NCBI GenBank assembly: GCA_036345935.2
Contig: JADWOT020001584.1
Location: 62,001-126,000 of the forward strand
From: Taenia hydatigena
Taxonomy: Eukaryota > Platyhelminthes > Cestoda > Cyclophyllidea > Taeniidae
DNA: 64,000 bases
Reading direction: 5' to 3'
Within the stretch, counting starts at the first letter, position 1. Each line of letters opens with the position of its first letter. Position numbers and translations under genes: made by a program. Below the pieces are notes generated by a model. The model was given only the letters and a program-made list of their open reading frames with translations. It was not told the origin of the DNA and did not search any database. This document shows, piece after piece, positions 48,001-60,977 of the stretch.

Positions 48001-49700
48001 GTGACAAAGTTGTCGGATGAGTTCCCTAGATGTGAACGCGCATGAGTACGCGTTCGACTTTTGGATTGCTGAGCCATGAATCGAAGGTGGAACTTATTCT
48101 CACTTGGGTGTTTACGATGTGTTGAATGTCAACACTTTACCACTGCTCCAATCATTCCCTTGATCGACAGCCAATCAGGAGTGACCCAACGGGTTCACCA
48201 CTGTAGCTGCTTTATAGAATGTTTGAAAAAGGAACCTGAACAAATTTCGTTTCGGCAATTTTTTTCATACTTGACTGAGGCGATCGGTGTTTCATCGTCT
48301 CATCCCGGACACACCGATGGTCGGCAGAACCTCTCACTCTAAATTCACTTTCCAAACCGAACGACAATCCAGATCGATTTGAATTGCTAAGAGGGCTCAC
48401 TGGCGTTGTGGTCAAGTATCGCCTCAGTTGCACCGAACTTCAACGACCGGCACGGTCAGATTAAGAACCTTTCTTTCAACGCTGATTACTTCACGATGGC
48501 TAACTTGGGAGGTTTAGCAAGGGTAAGGTCGGGGACGACGCTCAAAAGAAGAAGCAGGTTATGCAATAATTTGCTTGACTGCTAATTTCTTTGGCAGTCA
48601 CTTTGGTGGCCATATCGTTATAGCCGGGTGGCCTGACCTCCGAGCCATGCCAACGGCCCTGATCCCTCAGCTCGCTGAATACATATATATCTTCTGCCCA
48701 TGCATTGTGCCCTCTTTGACCTTCAAGGAAGTCTCAGGATGCCAAAATGATCTTATGAGAATTTCCCACGTTTTCGGAGCCTAAAATTATGGTGCAAACA
48801 TTTGGAGCGGTAGCCTTTGAAAGTCTCTTGATGAGGAGGAGGAAAATACAAAATTGCCTACCAGATGCAATCAGCAGGCAATACTTCGCATTCCAGCTGG
48901 TTATAAGTTAATGCTGCTGACATTTGCACATGAACGATCAATGGCCCAAATTTTTTATCTTATTGAAGCAAGTTCCTCTAATAACCGACAATTCTCTATG
49001 ATTGAACGCGTGTTTGAAATAACTGTGGGGTAAAGTGGCTTGATTCGAAGTGCTCTAATACATAAACAAACATCCCAGTTATGAAAAGTATGTTTTAAAA
49101 CAGCCCTATCGCCATTTTAGCCGAGCTTACATCGCTAAGTGCTTGAGCTGTAAGCAATAGTGAGTTGAAATTTAGCAGTGGTCTATGTCTGAACCACGCT
49201 TATCATTCCACAGCAATAAGACTGGCAGAAATAACTATATCTGCCTCGTACATTTGCGAGTGACGATGCATTCTTAGCCTTCAGAAGCCTTGTTGGACAG
49301 TTGGGCACCATGAGCAGCCTCGCAAGCGTCAATATGCTCCAAATATGGTGGTCTACCCGACTCTAATTTGGGTAATTTTAGACACTGTAGCTTCTACTTC
49401 CCCACAAGCGCGTGTTGTGCACTTCCGATTCCAGTAAACTGTTTGACAAATATTGGGAAGGGACTTCTGAACTCAGAAAGCTACTAAGTTGCGCACTTGT
49501 GCAGCCTGGAAATGTACGCCAGGTACACAGTGCTTTGAAGGGATTTTTAAAACTGCAACCATCTGACTGAGGGTAAGTGTCAGGCAATCTATCTAGCACC
49601 GCCTAGTTATAGAATAGCTTAGTAAAGACAAGCTTAGTTGAAGTTTTGAAAGGCAGGCGCAGAATTAGTCAGGATTGTGATTGGGAAAGAAGGTGAAGCA
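48000..49700. other. No firm gene; holds one dispersed element
   Basis: A plus-strand frame at 48,076-48,342 (…HHCSCFIECLKKEPEQISF…) and an overlapping minus-strand frame are open, but I cannot pick a strand or see good splice sites. A dispersed element lies at 48.57-48.75 kb. The rest shows nothing I can name. Confidence 0.35.
48575..48746 (+). mobile_element. Short dispersed element, copy 1
   Basis: Shares about 170 bases with 56,361-56,549 (plus) and, more loosely, 52,768-52,935 (minus): blocks such as ggtggccatat, tgaatacatatatatcttct and ttcaaggaagtctcaggatg. It is short and non-coding; a SINE- or MITE-like element is likely, type undecided. Confidence 0.45.
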
Positions 49701-49765
49701 GACCTCCTTTCTGCTTCAAGACTATCCGATCTGTTACTCTCTTACAGAATCTTCACCTTGTCAAT

Positions 49766-50080
49766 TCTTCTTTGTTGGTGCTCTACACAAGTCACTATCC
49801 TCTACCTCCAAAGTGGTGAGCTTTGCACATCATCTGTTATTGCCCAAAACCCATCAGCCACTTCTGCGACGCAACACGCTAACGTCGTGAAAGGGAGCTA
49901 AGAGAAATGAAGATGCGGAACGAACTTTACAACCAACTGACAACGAAGCTGATGCACCTAAGTCATGTTCTTTTGAACGAACAACGCGGATTGCGGCAGG
50001 ATTCATGGAGGTGGAGGAAGAGGTGTCGCGACACTGCTGCCCAGAACGCATACCCGTGCATTGAGCAGCAGTAGCACGAG
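49766..50080 (+). repeat. Diverged inverted remnant of the 5 kb tandem unit
   Basis: Matches the reverse complement of about 12.27-12.57 kb (and 7.25-7.54 kb): ggtgctctacacaagtca, gatctttgcacatcatctg-like and caactgacaacgaagct blocks occur in the same order. A small plus-strand frame here (MKMRNELYNQLTTKLMHL...) resembles MVNEVYCQLTAKLICL in the unit, but the frames part company after about 35 residues. This shows that pieces of the unit existed at more than one place before the recent tandem duplication. Confidence 0.6.
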
Positions 50081-50643
50081 CGCGCACGAGACATGGCAGT
50101 GGTGGGTCGGTCGCTCGATGTGGATCACAGACACAAGCTGATGGACAGTTATAGTTTTCGGGTCGATCTCTGGTTCGTTCGGTTCAGTGCTTCTCAGTCT
50201 CCTTCAGATGCACGTGAAATCCGACGCCCTTCGAATATTTTCTTGCACGCGTGAACATGAGTGATTAGAATGCGGTCTTATCGCCTCAAAAGCCGATTGT
50301 GAATATGCATTTTTACAACCTCATTAGCGAATCACGTTTCAGAGAGACAATTCAGTGGTGCTAATCACCCGAGATGGAAAAGCTCTTATCGCGAACCCGT
50401 GGAAGGTGGGCCATTGCAAGAAATGTTGGTAACTGAACATTTCGGCATTCTTAATCGCCACATCAACGTTTGGTAAACGCCTGCTTTTGTAACCACTAGG
50501 GTAAAGTTTTCTACGACAGTGTGAGGCTGCTCAGGTCAGATGACCAAGACCAATTACTAAATGTCTGCAAACTAGTCGATACAACTTTGGCTTTCAAAAA
50601 GGATTTCGACGGATTAAAAGAGTCTTAAATGTCCAGAAGCTGT

Positions 50644-50868
50644 TCACGACGTCATGACAACATTGTTTAACTGGTTTGTCCCATAATCAACCTTCAGACT
50701 CCCAATGACTTGCACGTTGTGGGTTTGCAATTCCACTTGTTCTTCATTCCAGTTAAGCAGACGCATACCTAAGTGACTGACTGTGTGCGCATGCGTCAGG
50801 CATTCGAAGAGGCCGGTATTGTTTTGGATCATCAACAGGTCAGTTTGTCTCTCTGGTCTTAATTTCAT
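50644..50868 (-). CDS. Unrecognised exon candidate
   Basis: A 74-codon minus-strand frame (…RQTDLLMIQNNTGLFECL…) with balanced composition, a possible acceptor aagaccag near 50,850 and a CTGAAG|GTTGAT donor-like site near 50,693. No duplicate in the window and no family recognised. Confidence 0.3.
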   Translation of the reverse strand: MKLRPERQTDLLMIQNNTGLFECLTHAHTVSHLGMRLLNWNEEQVELQTHNVQVIGSLKVDYGTNQLNNVVMTS

Positions 50869-52767
50869 TCGCCAAACAGACTGACAAAGTAGGTGTATTC
50901 GCTTGCTACAGTAGTGGTGTTACCTATGTAGCGGGGTGTGTCACTTGGAATGGTTGTAAAGCACCAACATGTGTAAGCGCGTTACTTTCAACCACTGAGC
51001 TGTCTGTTAGAGCCGACCTAACTGTTGGAAAGGAGTGAAGCTCAGGGCTTTCTCGCTTACACTGCTTAATTGCTTAAGTACGTGGTGTAAGTAGACGCCG
51101 CTTAATTCAATGTGTTTAGGTCAGCATTTTCTTCGTAGTTATCGAGGTATCAATCGAAATACGTCAAATCATTGAGTCTCAAGGTGGATGGCAAAGGCTG
51201 ATGTAGCTGTAAGTCGACCATTTTTTGTGAATATCCAAATGATCTTATTAGTCTGGTGGCAAATGCAGTAAAACAAATGCAGTACATCTGTGCAAGCGCA
51301 GAAACGTGAGCTGATGAGTTAGGCACATATGAGAGGGGGTCTCTAGGGACGTCTGTTAGTGCGATGGTGACGCCAACGCCGATGCTTCTGACTCTGACAC
51401 GACTGGATTTACCATGTTTTCGCCTCCTCTAGCTCTTAGGACCAACTCTTAATGAGCTTTAATGCTGCCACCTTTGGACTATTGTCTCATTTCTGACCTC
51501 CCAACTACTCCTAACATGGATCGTATATGATGTGAATCAAAAGCTACCTACTTCATGACTTGACTTCATTCCTATTATTTTGTCCTTTTCCGAAAGTGTT
51601 TTAAAGGATTTGTAGGGCATCATATGATAGAAGGGTCGTAAGTCAATGACGTTTGTTCATTTGATACATTTCAATGGTTGTGGTTGAGGAACAATCCAGT
51701 CTAATCGTCATGACAACTCCATTTTTAAAGCAGCTTCAAATCATGGTCTTGAGGCATATCGCAGAAGAGTTCTCCGTTCCTAATAAAAGTTGGTGCTTCT
51801 GAAGATTTCAACTTCTCCTCTTGAGATCGTCTCCTGTGCACCAGGTTTTCTGTCCCTTACTCAGATAAGATATCAGTGAAGTCCGTCGATCAAGGCAAGA
51901 TGCCTTAGACAACGTTATCTTTACACAAGAGGAGTTTTAACGAACAGCGATCTCTTGTTAGTCATTTTAAAGGAGAGTATTTTGGAAGTATTGCAGAGAC
52001 CATTTTTGTAAGGGTCGCCTAAAAATCCTGGTACGATTTTGTAACTATGGCGCATCAACACAGAATTACCTGTCATTATTAAAGCAGCAGGCTGTCCTTA
52101 AATTGTGTTTGCAAAATTGTTGCATATTTTGTGGGTGTACATTGGGTCTGCACGTGCAGATTGCCTAGCCATTTCATTGAGGCAATCGCTGTCTCAACAT
52201 GTTTCGGACAATCCAAAGTCATTTCCCTTAGAGAATTGTTAGGGCCACTTTCCGCTTTCCACATGGAAAGGAATCTTTTATTTGCCTCTAGTACACATCG
52301 AGTCTTAGTGTTTTGATACTTAGTGAAGAAGTGGGCGAACTGGCTGCCCCCTGCCTCCTGTTGCTACCAAACGCGCCTTTATGAAAATATCATTTCTTCT
52401 TATTTGACATGCACAATGTCTTTAATAGTAAATGTTTGGGTCTTTGGAGCAGATAAAAACACACATGTTTTGCCTTAATTTAACTTGTTAGTGGCGAAAA
52501 GCAACTGGTCTTCTACGCAATGCATTGAATGCAATTGAGTGGCAAGGCAATGCGTGCCTCAGTGGGGCAATCAAACCGAAGGGTATAGGAATGGCACTGC
52601 ATTGTTTCCCATTCAAAGTACCATACCCAACATCATTGCTATTTATTCATTCTGCAAGTGTCATTAGATGAATCAAAGTCGCATTGAGAACAGCTTATCT
52701 TTGACTTCTTAGATTGAAATTGGTGCGCAGGTCACATAATTAGCCTCCCATAAGTGTGGTTTTCAGC

Positions 52768-52935
52768 CAGTGGCGGCCCACGACTTCCTTGAAACCGAAA
52801 AAGGGCATAAAAATAGGGCAAAATATGTATTCTCGGTATAAAATATGGTTAAAGGGCCGCAGGAATGTTTCGTAAGTCCTGCCCTCCAGCCAAAAAACAG
52901 TGACGGGGACTTTAGTGTCCGCGAAGTGTTGCAAT
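52768..52935 (-). mobile_element. Short dispersed element, copy 3 (diverged)
   Basis: The reverse complement shares the order of blocks with 48.58-48.75 kb (gtcact, ggcc, gagaatacatattttgccc, ttcaaggaagtcgtggg). The surrounding sequence continues the match of unit D to unit E at 17.47-17.52 kb. Confidence 0.35.
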
Positions 52936-55184
52936 TATCGACACCAGTGATCGTCATGCTTGCTACCTTAATATATTGGACGACAAACCATCATCAACGG
53001 ACTTCTGAGTTGACCCTTTTCACTTGACTAGAAGGTAATCAACTCGCAGTCAATAGATTAAAAAAGTTGCCTGCTCATAGAATTTACACTTGCTTTCCCA
53101 AACATTTTTTGGTCAAAGCACGATCGCTACTTACTGTCCACGAGTGCTTTTGAACAAAACAAACCTGCTTTGGTCTGACCGGATTCAAACTTTGAAATTC
53201 AATGTCTAAATATTGTGACGACACTGACATTCCAGTCGCAGTTTTTCAGCTTAACATATTATTAATCTGATGAGTTTTAGATATTCGGATTCGGGCATAG
53301 ATGATTACCCCAATTGATTGACCATAAATTGTCAAGTGACATGGCGTTTTCCTTCGAATTTAATAATTTTAACCTTTTTGTAGGACTAAAGCACATTTGC
53401 ATGTGATAGTGCGCAACCACTTGATGCTATTTGTCCCTAGGTAAATGAATAATGAATGCTTATTTAGGATGTGGCATTAAAAACTTCTTTTCTGCGCAGT
53501 AAAATTAAGAGCGTATGATCCTTTTCCACCCCTCCTGTACCTTCTATTTAGAAAATCTTTCCAGGCATCCAGCTTTAACATATTTGGTTTTCTGTGACCT
53601 TGTAAACTTACAATTGACAAATTCTTTGGCCGTTCGAGAATGTCCGGTTTTTCAAACTTGGCACTGGGTACTCTCCAGACTTAAGACCAAAACAACTGAT
53701 TGGATACAAGGCATAGACCAAGGAAAAAGCCTTTTCAAACAACACAACAATCTGATCGCACTACGGCTCAATATGACCATCACGATCACTGTAAGCACTG
53801 TTTAGCGTCGAATGCAACACATCGTGATCTCGACGTTTGCCTTACACAGCACCAACTGCACCCGTAACCAACATCTAAGTGAGTCCACCCTTGCAAAAAC
53901 GGCACAGAGAAGACTGACTTAAGAGCATCGAAGAATCCTGACAGCTGCATCAAAGTTTCTGCTACCGCTGTACGCCTTGTTACAATCCCACTAGCATATG
54001 AACTAAAAGAGACATCCCAAATGCACTACGGCGTCACAGAAATCGCTACGGTCTTGCAAATGTATTACGTCATTGCCAGATGCAAAGTTAAGCCAATGTC
54101 TTCAATAGAATTTGAGAGCTTCTTACTTAAGTGTTTGGGAATCACAAGCTCAAACACAATGGCGAACATGAAGCGAGTCACAGTGCAGCTACCTTTTGCT
54201 GGAGAATGGCCCGTTAACCAAAGTATCCCATTTGAGAACTTTGTCTTAATGCTTTCCATCTACCTGTGCGGAATTCTCGCCAGAAGTGTAATACTCTTCT
54301 TCAAGATTGCTGATGTAGATTGAGATGGTCTATTACGTAAGCAGGCGGATTTGGAGGATTTTGCAGGGTCTTTTAAACTTAAAGTCACGACAGCTTATGC
54401 CAGCGTCGGCGAAGATCAACGAGTGAGAGAGGGTCTATACACTATTTGGAAAATGTTCTTCTTACTGTGACCTCTGATGGTGGGGTGGACTTGCACAAAA
54501 TCATGAAGACTGTCGTGAACAGCCATGGTCACTGACTGTCTAACACCTGTTTCGTATCACGACATCTACAGGTTGGCCACTGTAGAATATGTTGTCCATG
54601 CAAATAAAACTTGCAGAATTTGGGCTTCAGCAACCCACTCACGACGTTTGTATTTGCGGTGGAAAAAGAACCATTCGCATGCAGCATCACTTGTCCAGTT
54701 TTATAACTTTTGGGAAGACTAGCGGTCGGAGCTCCCCAAACTAAGCGTAAGAACAATGTAAAAAGACACGAACAATAAAAACGAGTAGAGCTCGCTTAAA
54801 TGACAGTTTTTGAAGATGGTAGAATATAATGCTTGATAAGCCCAGAAATATGGATCAGTCTTTGAGTTGCTAAATTCTAATGCAAAGTTTATTGGGAAGA
54901 TGCATAATCACAAGCTTTAAAATTCTACCTCAACTTACGCCAACACGACTCTTGGGATGCTTAGTCTAGCATATACCCTCTTTTGAGAGCACCATTTTCA
55001 CTACATCGTTATGTTCATCAATCCTCGCACTAAATGATTGGTCTCCTGCCTCCTAGCTCTTGTGCAACGTCGTGGAACCACAGGTGTTACTGGCATCATG
55101 CTCTCTGTGTGGGGCAGGCATTTCGCACACTGCCTGCATGTTTACATGAGTGACTAACGCGACTGAGGTTGTAGCCTTGGCCAT

Positions 55185-55205
55185 GTGCCGGGAACGGGGC
55201 CACAA
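55185..55205 (+). promoter_or_regulatory. Conserved GC-rich box upstream of LHFPL copy D
   Basis: Third copy of the 21-base box (core GCCGGGAACGGGGCC), unchanged, about 1.86 kb before the dead copy D exon 1, in sequence that otherwise differs widely from A and C. Confidence 0.3.
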
Positions 55206-56360
55206 AAACTGAGGTCATTATCGCCACGAAAATGTGCAATCAGCTGTCTTCCAAACGGTTTCACCACTCATGGGTCTAACCGCTGAGTTGCTGAATGTCC
55301 AAATGCTTGAGTGTGGGTGGGATCGCAATACAGAATGAGGTTGAATTATCTATGGACTCAAGTAGACGTAAGCGGTGGATAAGACCTGGTTGACTGGAAA
55401 CTCCGTTCGTGGTCACAAGTTGATTGAGGCGTTGGCTCTGCATGAGCGTCATTTGCTGTCTTGATTGGAGATGTCCGGAATTGACTTATTTGCAACACGT
55501 TCGTCGCACATTGATACCATTAACACGTCACATGCATGACAAACCTGCTTCTGTATGTAGAAATGCCACCACAGCATTTCCAGCTACACGTTCATTTCAT
55601 TCTCTCCTTGTCTCCCTAACACAGAATCTCCTTTCCACATCACCAGAGACAGTGCAGCAAAACTCCATTTGAATCATTTGCTTCTTATTATTAAATCCGT
55701 AGCATGTAATTATTACCATTTCATATTTTCACTGTCTTCCCATTCAGACAGTTTGGGTGTCACTTGGGTGAACCGCGTGGACCTGTAAGTTAATCTGAAC
55801 CTCCAGGACCATATTAATAGTTATGCTCAATCATTTCTCTCCACTTAAGTTCCCACGTTACTCTTCCTTGTGCAATTCTCCTTCTTGACAGTCAACTACT
55901 CAGCAAAAGTAGTCGAACGTGTCCTGCTTTGACCTTCGGACCCACGTTTATCTGCCCACCTCAGATTATTTTTTTGGTGTGCAAGTCAAATGTCATCTTT
56001 AGCTCAGCTTAGCTTTAAATTCTAGCGTATGGTCCCATGCACAAATTATGGGACACTAATGGGAATACAGTTAACGGCCAAACTGCAGACTGACTGGTAA
56101 TTTGTCATGTAACCCTAGTCATTTTCCGACTGTTTAATGCCAGCACCCCCATGATTTGACTTTATACAACAATCACCTGCTGCCATTTTTATGTTAGGAT
56201 CTTTTCAAGCGAGATTCACTATGTTACCATACTTATTGCAGAAGAAGTGTGTGTCACGAATCGGCACATGATTGAGTGCAATATTAAAAATACGGGCATG
56301 TTTATCGACACCACCAGGAACAAAATGTTTTACCGGCGAAAGCTTGGATTTTAGGTGGCA

Positions 56361-56549
56361 CTGTAACGCAGTTTGGTTGAACTGCTGGTTTCGATCAGGG
56401 TCACAGAGGTGGCCATATTGTCCTAGCCGCGCAGGCTGGCCTCAGAGTCATGCTAGCAGGTCATTTCCCTCCGTCTGTTGAATATATGTATTCTACCCTA
56501 GTATTCTGCTTTCTTTCGCCTTCAAGAAAGCCTCGGGATGCTACAGGCA
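56361..56549 (+). mobile_element. Short dispersed element, copy 2, inserted in unit D
   Basis: Compared with unit A (27.24-27.3 kb, reverse complement), unit D reads the same up to ttttaggtggca and resumes after caggca, so about 189 bases are inserted. GGCA occurs at both edges (56,357-56,360 and 56,546-56,549), which could be a 4-base target duplication. Confidence 0.5.
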
Positions 56550-57066
56550 ACTTGAAGGGATAAGGAGAGATTAACTGTCTGCCTATACATGTTCCGCCAA
56601 CTAATGTTCAATCCGTAGTTTTACCCCTGAAGTGTGGCATGCATCGCAGCTGTATGCGCTCATAAGAGAAAGCCCAATTGCTATCTTAATAGCCTTACTT
56701 TCCCAATTTCCGCCTACCTGTTTGGAATGATCTGTTCAAATATTTGGCATTCAGTCAGTCACTAAATATGATTAGTCTCCATATCAAGTATTATTTATTT
56801 TTGAGGTCATATTTCATGCAGTCCCATCTTCGCATGTCTAGATCAAATGCTTTTATCTTACATTACGCCACAAAATTGACAGTCCGTGCAGCATGGGGCG
56901 TGTGAGAATTTATAAACGATGAAGTTCATTCCTCTCAAGTGCTTGCATAACCAGAGCCACTAGGTGCCGCCATAGACTTTCACACCCAAAATGTCACTTC
57001 TCGTGACGTTTGAGGCAGATGCAGGTCTCAAGTTGATGAGTCAGTTGCACCAGGTCTGCTTAACCA

Positions 57067-57620
57067 ATGGCAGCACTAAACCTTTATTCTTCATCCCCAT
57101 TGGCCACCTCGTTGACTAATCAGAACAGCCCTGGCAAAACCTGTTCAATCACGCACGACTACAGTGCTGATACCACCGCATGTGCGTCACATTTGATGAC
57201 GCCTCAGTGGCAGGTCACCTGTCTCCTTCTCATTTGGTCTCTTCTCACTATCCTCGCCGCAGGTATATGCTGTGCCTCTTGCCTCCTGCCTTTCTGGATA
57301 ACTGGAAGTGTTGATGTGCCCACCTCCGCAGGCACAGTTATCAGCGGTGTGAGTCATTTGGGTCTATTTCGTCGATGCGGCTTTCGTAACGTATGAGTGG
57401 AATGGAGATGTGGGGTGGATACAGGGATGTGGCTACTACCCCACGTTGGAGAGTGTGCCTCATTGGGTGTGGCGAATGGCTCTGGTACTTCTCATCACAG
57501 CTGCTTGTCTCCTCGTCTAGCTGGCGTTCTTTGTGTTCAGTGCAGCAGTGTGTACGTCTCTACTACTGCGAAGGAGTGTGAAGTGGTCGCGCGCCTGCTC
57601 CTACGCCTACTTCGTTGCAG
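57067..57620 (+). pseudogene. LHFPL-like copy D, exon 1, frameshift and nonsense
   Basis: Begins like copy C (MAALNLYSSSPLATSLTNQ) and is almost identical through span one. One extra base near 57,382-57,388, just after FRRCG, shifts the frame and gives a TGA. Further on, Trp151 of copy C is TAG at 57,518-57,520. The donor is changed to GCAG|GTGATA but still usable. Both lesions lie before the third and fourth spans, so no functional tetraspan protein can be made. Confidence 0.85.
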
Positions 57621-57799
57621 GTGATATTGTGCTGCACGACATTAATGGTGGGGTAGTGCTGAGCCACCACAACCCTCTACCACTCTGCGGAATCCAAACA
57701 GCTCCTCTAATTTGTCTCCTCAGAGCTGGATTTTTGTCGAGGTGATTGACAATGCTTGATCAGAAATTACTCAGACGATGGCAGCTTTGCCAAATGCAC

Positions 57800-59480
57800 T
57801 TTGCAATGCTCAAAACGGCTTGTTTGCCTACTTTCGATTATTTCTTTGCCCCGTATTTATTTATGAACTCCGGATGATTGAAAACAAAGCACACAAGTGT
57901 TGTCTTTCTGACGGTCACTCGTTCACTAGCAGAATTGATGGTAATTTGAGCTCCTTTCACAATGGGTTTCGAAATTAACACCCTGTGCGACTATTGTTGC
58001 AAGAAGTGTTATGCTTAATGAAGTTAATTTTGACAAGTTTAAGTGCGTGTTGCCACCAGACGGGTGACAGGTGTCTGCCTGGTGACTAGCCAGTCTGCAA
58101 TTTGACCATTTAAAGGAATTTTGCTGAAGAGTAATGCCGATAACCTTCTCTCAAATCGCTCCTAATGGCGACTGGAGTTATGGGGATCGGTGGCTTGCAT
58201 ACGTGGTTAGATTCATAAAAGTTGGTCGGGTAACTATGTCACTCTACCTTTGCACCCTTTTCTCTTGACTACTTTCTTCCTAGAAATAACATTTTACTAG
58301 CTATAGCCACCCGGGTCTTTCGGTTGCGCCCTTCACTCACTTCAGTTAAAATGAATGAAATCATGTTACCATTTCCATTAGAGATCCCATTGTTTTGTTC
58401 TTACCTACCGGTCTGCCTCTCCCCCGTAATGCATCCTGTTATTACTGCTATCCGTGAAGGCGCTAGTTCTCCTCTCTTAAGGCATTCGTTTTGGCTTTAG
58501 AATAATTAAGTAATGTTTGCTTCATTCCTTGAATCTTTGCTTGTTGGTCTCTACCAGAGCAGTCGCAAGCAAGTTCGTTGGATGCAGAGTGCCTTTGGAG
58601 TGAGAGCGTAATCCAGTGCCTTTGAATCAAAAGCATCTTCATTAAATCACGTTGCTGCCAACGTAGCTCCGAAATTTTCCTGTTGGGCTGATTTGAAATT
58701 GTTGTGGGCCTTACTGATCGCATTAGATTAATGCAGACTCAAAATTCTAGTCTACTTTCGGTCCATATAACTTTAAATTTGATCAGCGAAAATTGCCTGT
58801 AGCTGCCGAGCAGCTCTCGGTTGCAGTCTACTTTTCGTGTAAAAAGTGTGGGTTTTTTTGGCCCTTTTATGGTAAGCCAGTGTTTTTAATAGCCAGTTGT
58901 CAGGCCACCACATTATGGCCACATTTTGTGGCTGAACGCAAGACGCATTCGAGTTTTAAGCACCAACGCAGTTTTAAGTTAAGTAAATGCCCTCGTTACA
59001 ACTCGATTCTCGGTGTTTACTTCGCTTTGGAGTGATTTTGAGCCGTTTTCTTAACTTTATTAAAAAATTGCTGTTTTTGATGTGACTAACTCTTTAAAGT
59101 AAATAAACGTATTCAAGATGCGCCATTGAGGATTATCTACGAACTGGCTGAACTGATTTTAGGCCTGAAGGTTTTATTATACTTTTGCATTTCCATATTT
59201 TCCTCCTATCGCCGAAAGTTGTGAGCCATTTTCGGGTAATACTTCTAACTAGGCGATTAGTGAGTAAAGTGGTATGACGTTACTATAACTGCCTATAAAG
59301 AGGTTATTAATAGAGCTATACGAGTTAAAAGGAACTAACAAATTTTTATAGCCGAATAAAGGGAGAGAGCTTTAAGTAAACAAACGCTGAGGTGATATCC
59401 ATCTTCAGTTCTAAGTTCAGAGCATCAAATCCTCTTTGCTGTTTTGTAAGTTAAGAATTCATTGTTCTTTATCTTCCCTA
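57800..59480. other. Intron 1 equivalent of unit D
   Basis: Shorter than in copy C; parts match 42.0-42.6 kb (for example gctgaacgcaagacgcattc near 58,931). A minus-strand frame at 58,463-58,723 is open but unsupported. The antisense open frame of copies A and C is not present. Confidence 0.4.
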
Positions 59481-59487
59481 CTTTTAC

Positions 59488-59590
59488 GAACACTTTGTAT
59501 TGTCGTTTGCATTGCCTATCCTTTCAGATGGTCTAGCAACTCAGGGATTTCGCGAATTTGTGGTCACGGGGTTGGAAGCGATGAATTTGG
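59488..59590 (+). pseudogene. LHFPL-like copy D, exon 2
   Basis: Reads TLYCRLHCLSF in the shifted frame or FRWSSNSGISRICGHGV in the ancestral one. It is one base longer than in copy C near its 3' end, the acceptor dinucleotide is AC, and Gly of the FGW motif is Arg. Confidence 0.7.
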
Positions 59591-59849
59591 GTATGTTCCG
59601 ACTTTATTAATGATAATCTCTCATTGCGTTGTGCAATACGTCTCTTAGTCTTTTACAAAATTTAAACGTTTGCTGGTTGATTGAAGCTGGTACAAGTAGT
59701 AGGGAGCATTCTACTTATGTTGATTAAGTAGCACCGATCCGCAATCGTCAAGTGATGGCATAACATGAGCGCGAATTCATTGTAACGTCAAAGTCACATT
59801 TGATAAATGTTATGATGTCGTAATAGTGTGTGGTATGTGTTGCGTCCAG

Positions 59850-60058
59850 GTCCTTGCAAGGTTGGTTGGATATACGTACTGACGATAGCGTGCGGTATGA
59901 TAAGCGTGGTACTGTCAGGAATACCGAACATTCAACAATATCTCCTGCAGCTCTACGCTTTACCAGCATCATTACCGCTTAGCGGCACAAAGTACTCTGT
60001 ACTACCTCCCAGACACTCCCACCACCACGGAGAACTCAGTATTCTTAAGTGGCAATGA
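59850..60058 (+). pseudogene. LHFPL-like copy D, exon 3
   Basis: After gcgtccag it reads PCKVGWIYVLTIACGMISV, the fourth span. A deletion in the Pro/His-rich part shifts the frame and brings a stop at 60,056-60,058; the ancestral frame is otherwise readable onward to about 60.28 kb. The TCA|GTGAGT donor of copy C is lost (TCAGCGAT). Confidence 0.7.
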
Positions 60059-60977
60059 AGGTGGCATCAATCGCAACTTCAGGAGACGTCCACACTCTCT
60101 TGCGGTTCAATCCAAATCCAGCAGCTTGTGGGACCTCACACACCGTCTTAGCTGTTCTATTGTCTGTCCTATTTCGCAGCAACAGCAAGCTGGATTGCCT
60201 CTAACTAATCTCTCAGCGATTTTGCTCATAAATATTATAGTGGGCTTCCACCATCAACGTTCAAATGGACGATCTCGTGGGTAGCTAATTACATGACTCT
60301 CTGTAATTCTACGACAGCATAAATTTATTTGCAGCAGTCAAATAAAATGTCAGGTTATTCGCTCATAGCATGGTCGATTTGATGTCTATTATGATCACAT
60401 GGATGTGCAATGGCAACCGAGTGAAATCCACAGAAAAGTACAATTGTCAGCATTCTTGAGTTAAAGTGTTTGCGGAAAATATCATTGCAGTGGAAATGCA
60501 CCCACAATCACATTGACTCTAACTTCCCAAGTCCTCTTGACTCATTGAATCGGCTGCGCTGTGAGAAACGAAAGGCAAAAAGAAGCAGAACAGGCAGGGT
60601 GATTCGAACTGCACCAGCTCCTTATAGAATTAATTATAGAGGACTAGACTCTAAGTTTTCCCCCTTAAAACAAATTCTCGTCAAATGAAACCAATGAAGC
60701 ATAGACAAGCCGTGATTGTTTGAGTGATGTGATGCAAAAGATTTTGCTTATTTGGACACACTCAAGGCACGCGAATTATTAGGGCTATGGAGTGAGAGCA
60801 CAAAGAAATTAAACAAGGATCTGTGCTCTGCCAGTAATTACGACTAAGGTTTGAATGCAGCTTACTTGCATTTTTAAGAGGAGGCGGCTAATGGGAGGAC
60901 TGAGTGTGTTAGGGGACTACACGTGGTTTGATGAAAGGAAGTGCTGCATTTATTCCTTAAATCTTTTAACATTTTAG

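Larger units (their letters stand above)
50900..57066 (+). repeat. 5' part of LHFPL unit D, no supported gene
   Basis: From about 51.3 kb the sequence follows units E, C and A in the plus orientation: 51.36 to 16.84 kb, 51.62-51.75 to 35.6-35.77 kb, 53.6-54.2 to 17.77-18.15 kb, 54.5-54.75 to 35.8-36.0 kb, and 55.0-56.9 to 36.26-38.05 kb. Open frames at 53,515-53,805 and 54,021-54,323 are long but their frames are broken in the related copies. Copy C lacks the piece equivalent to about 51.75-54.5 kb. Confidence 0.55.

Noticed and set aside
53515..54323. Two plus-strand frames of about 100 codons in unit D
   Set aside because: Related segments at 17.8-18.2 and 29.2-29.4 kb have stops or shifts in these frames, so present coding is not supported.
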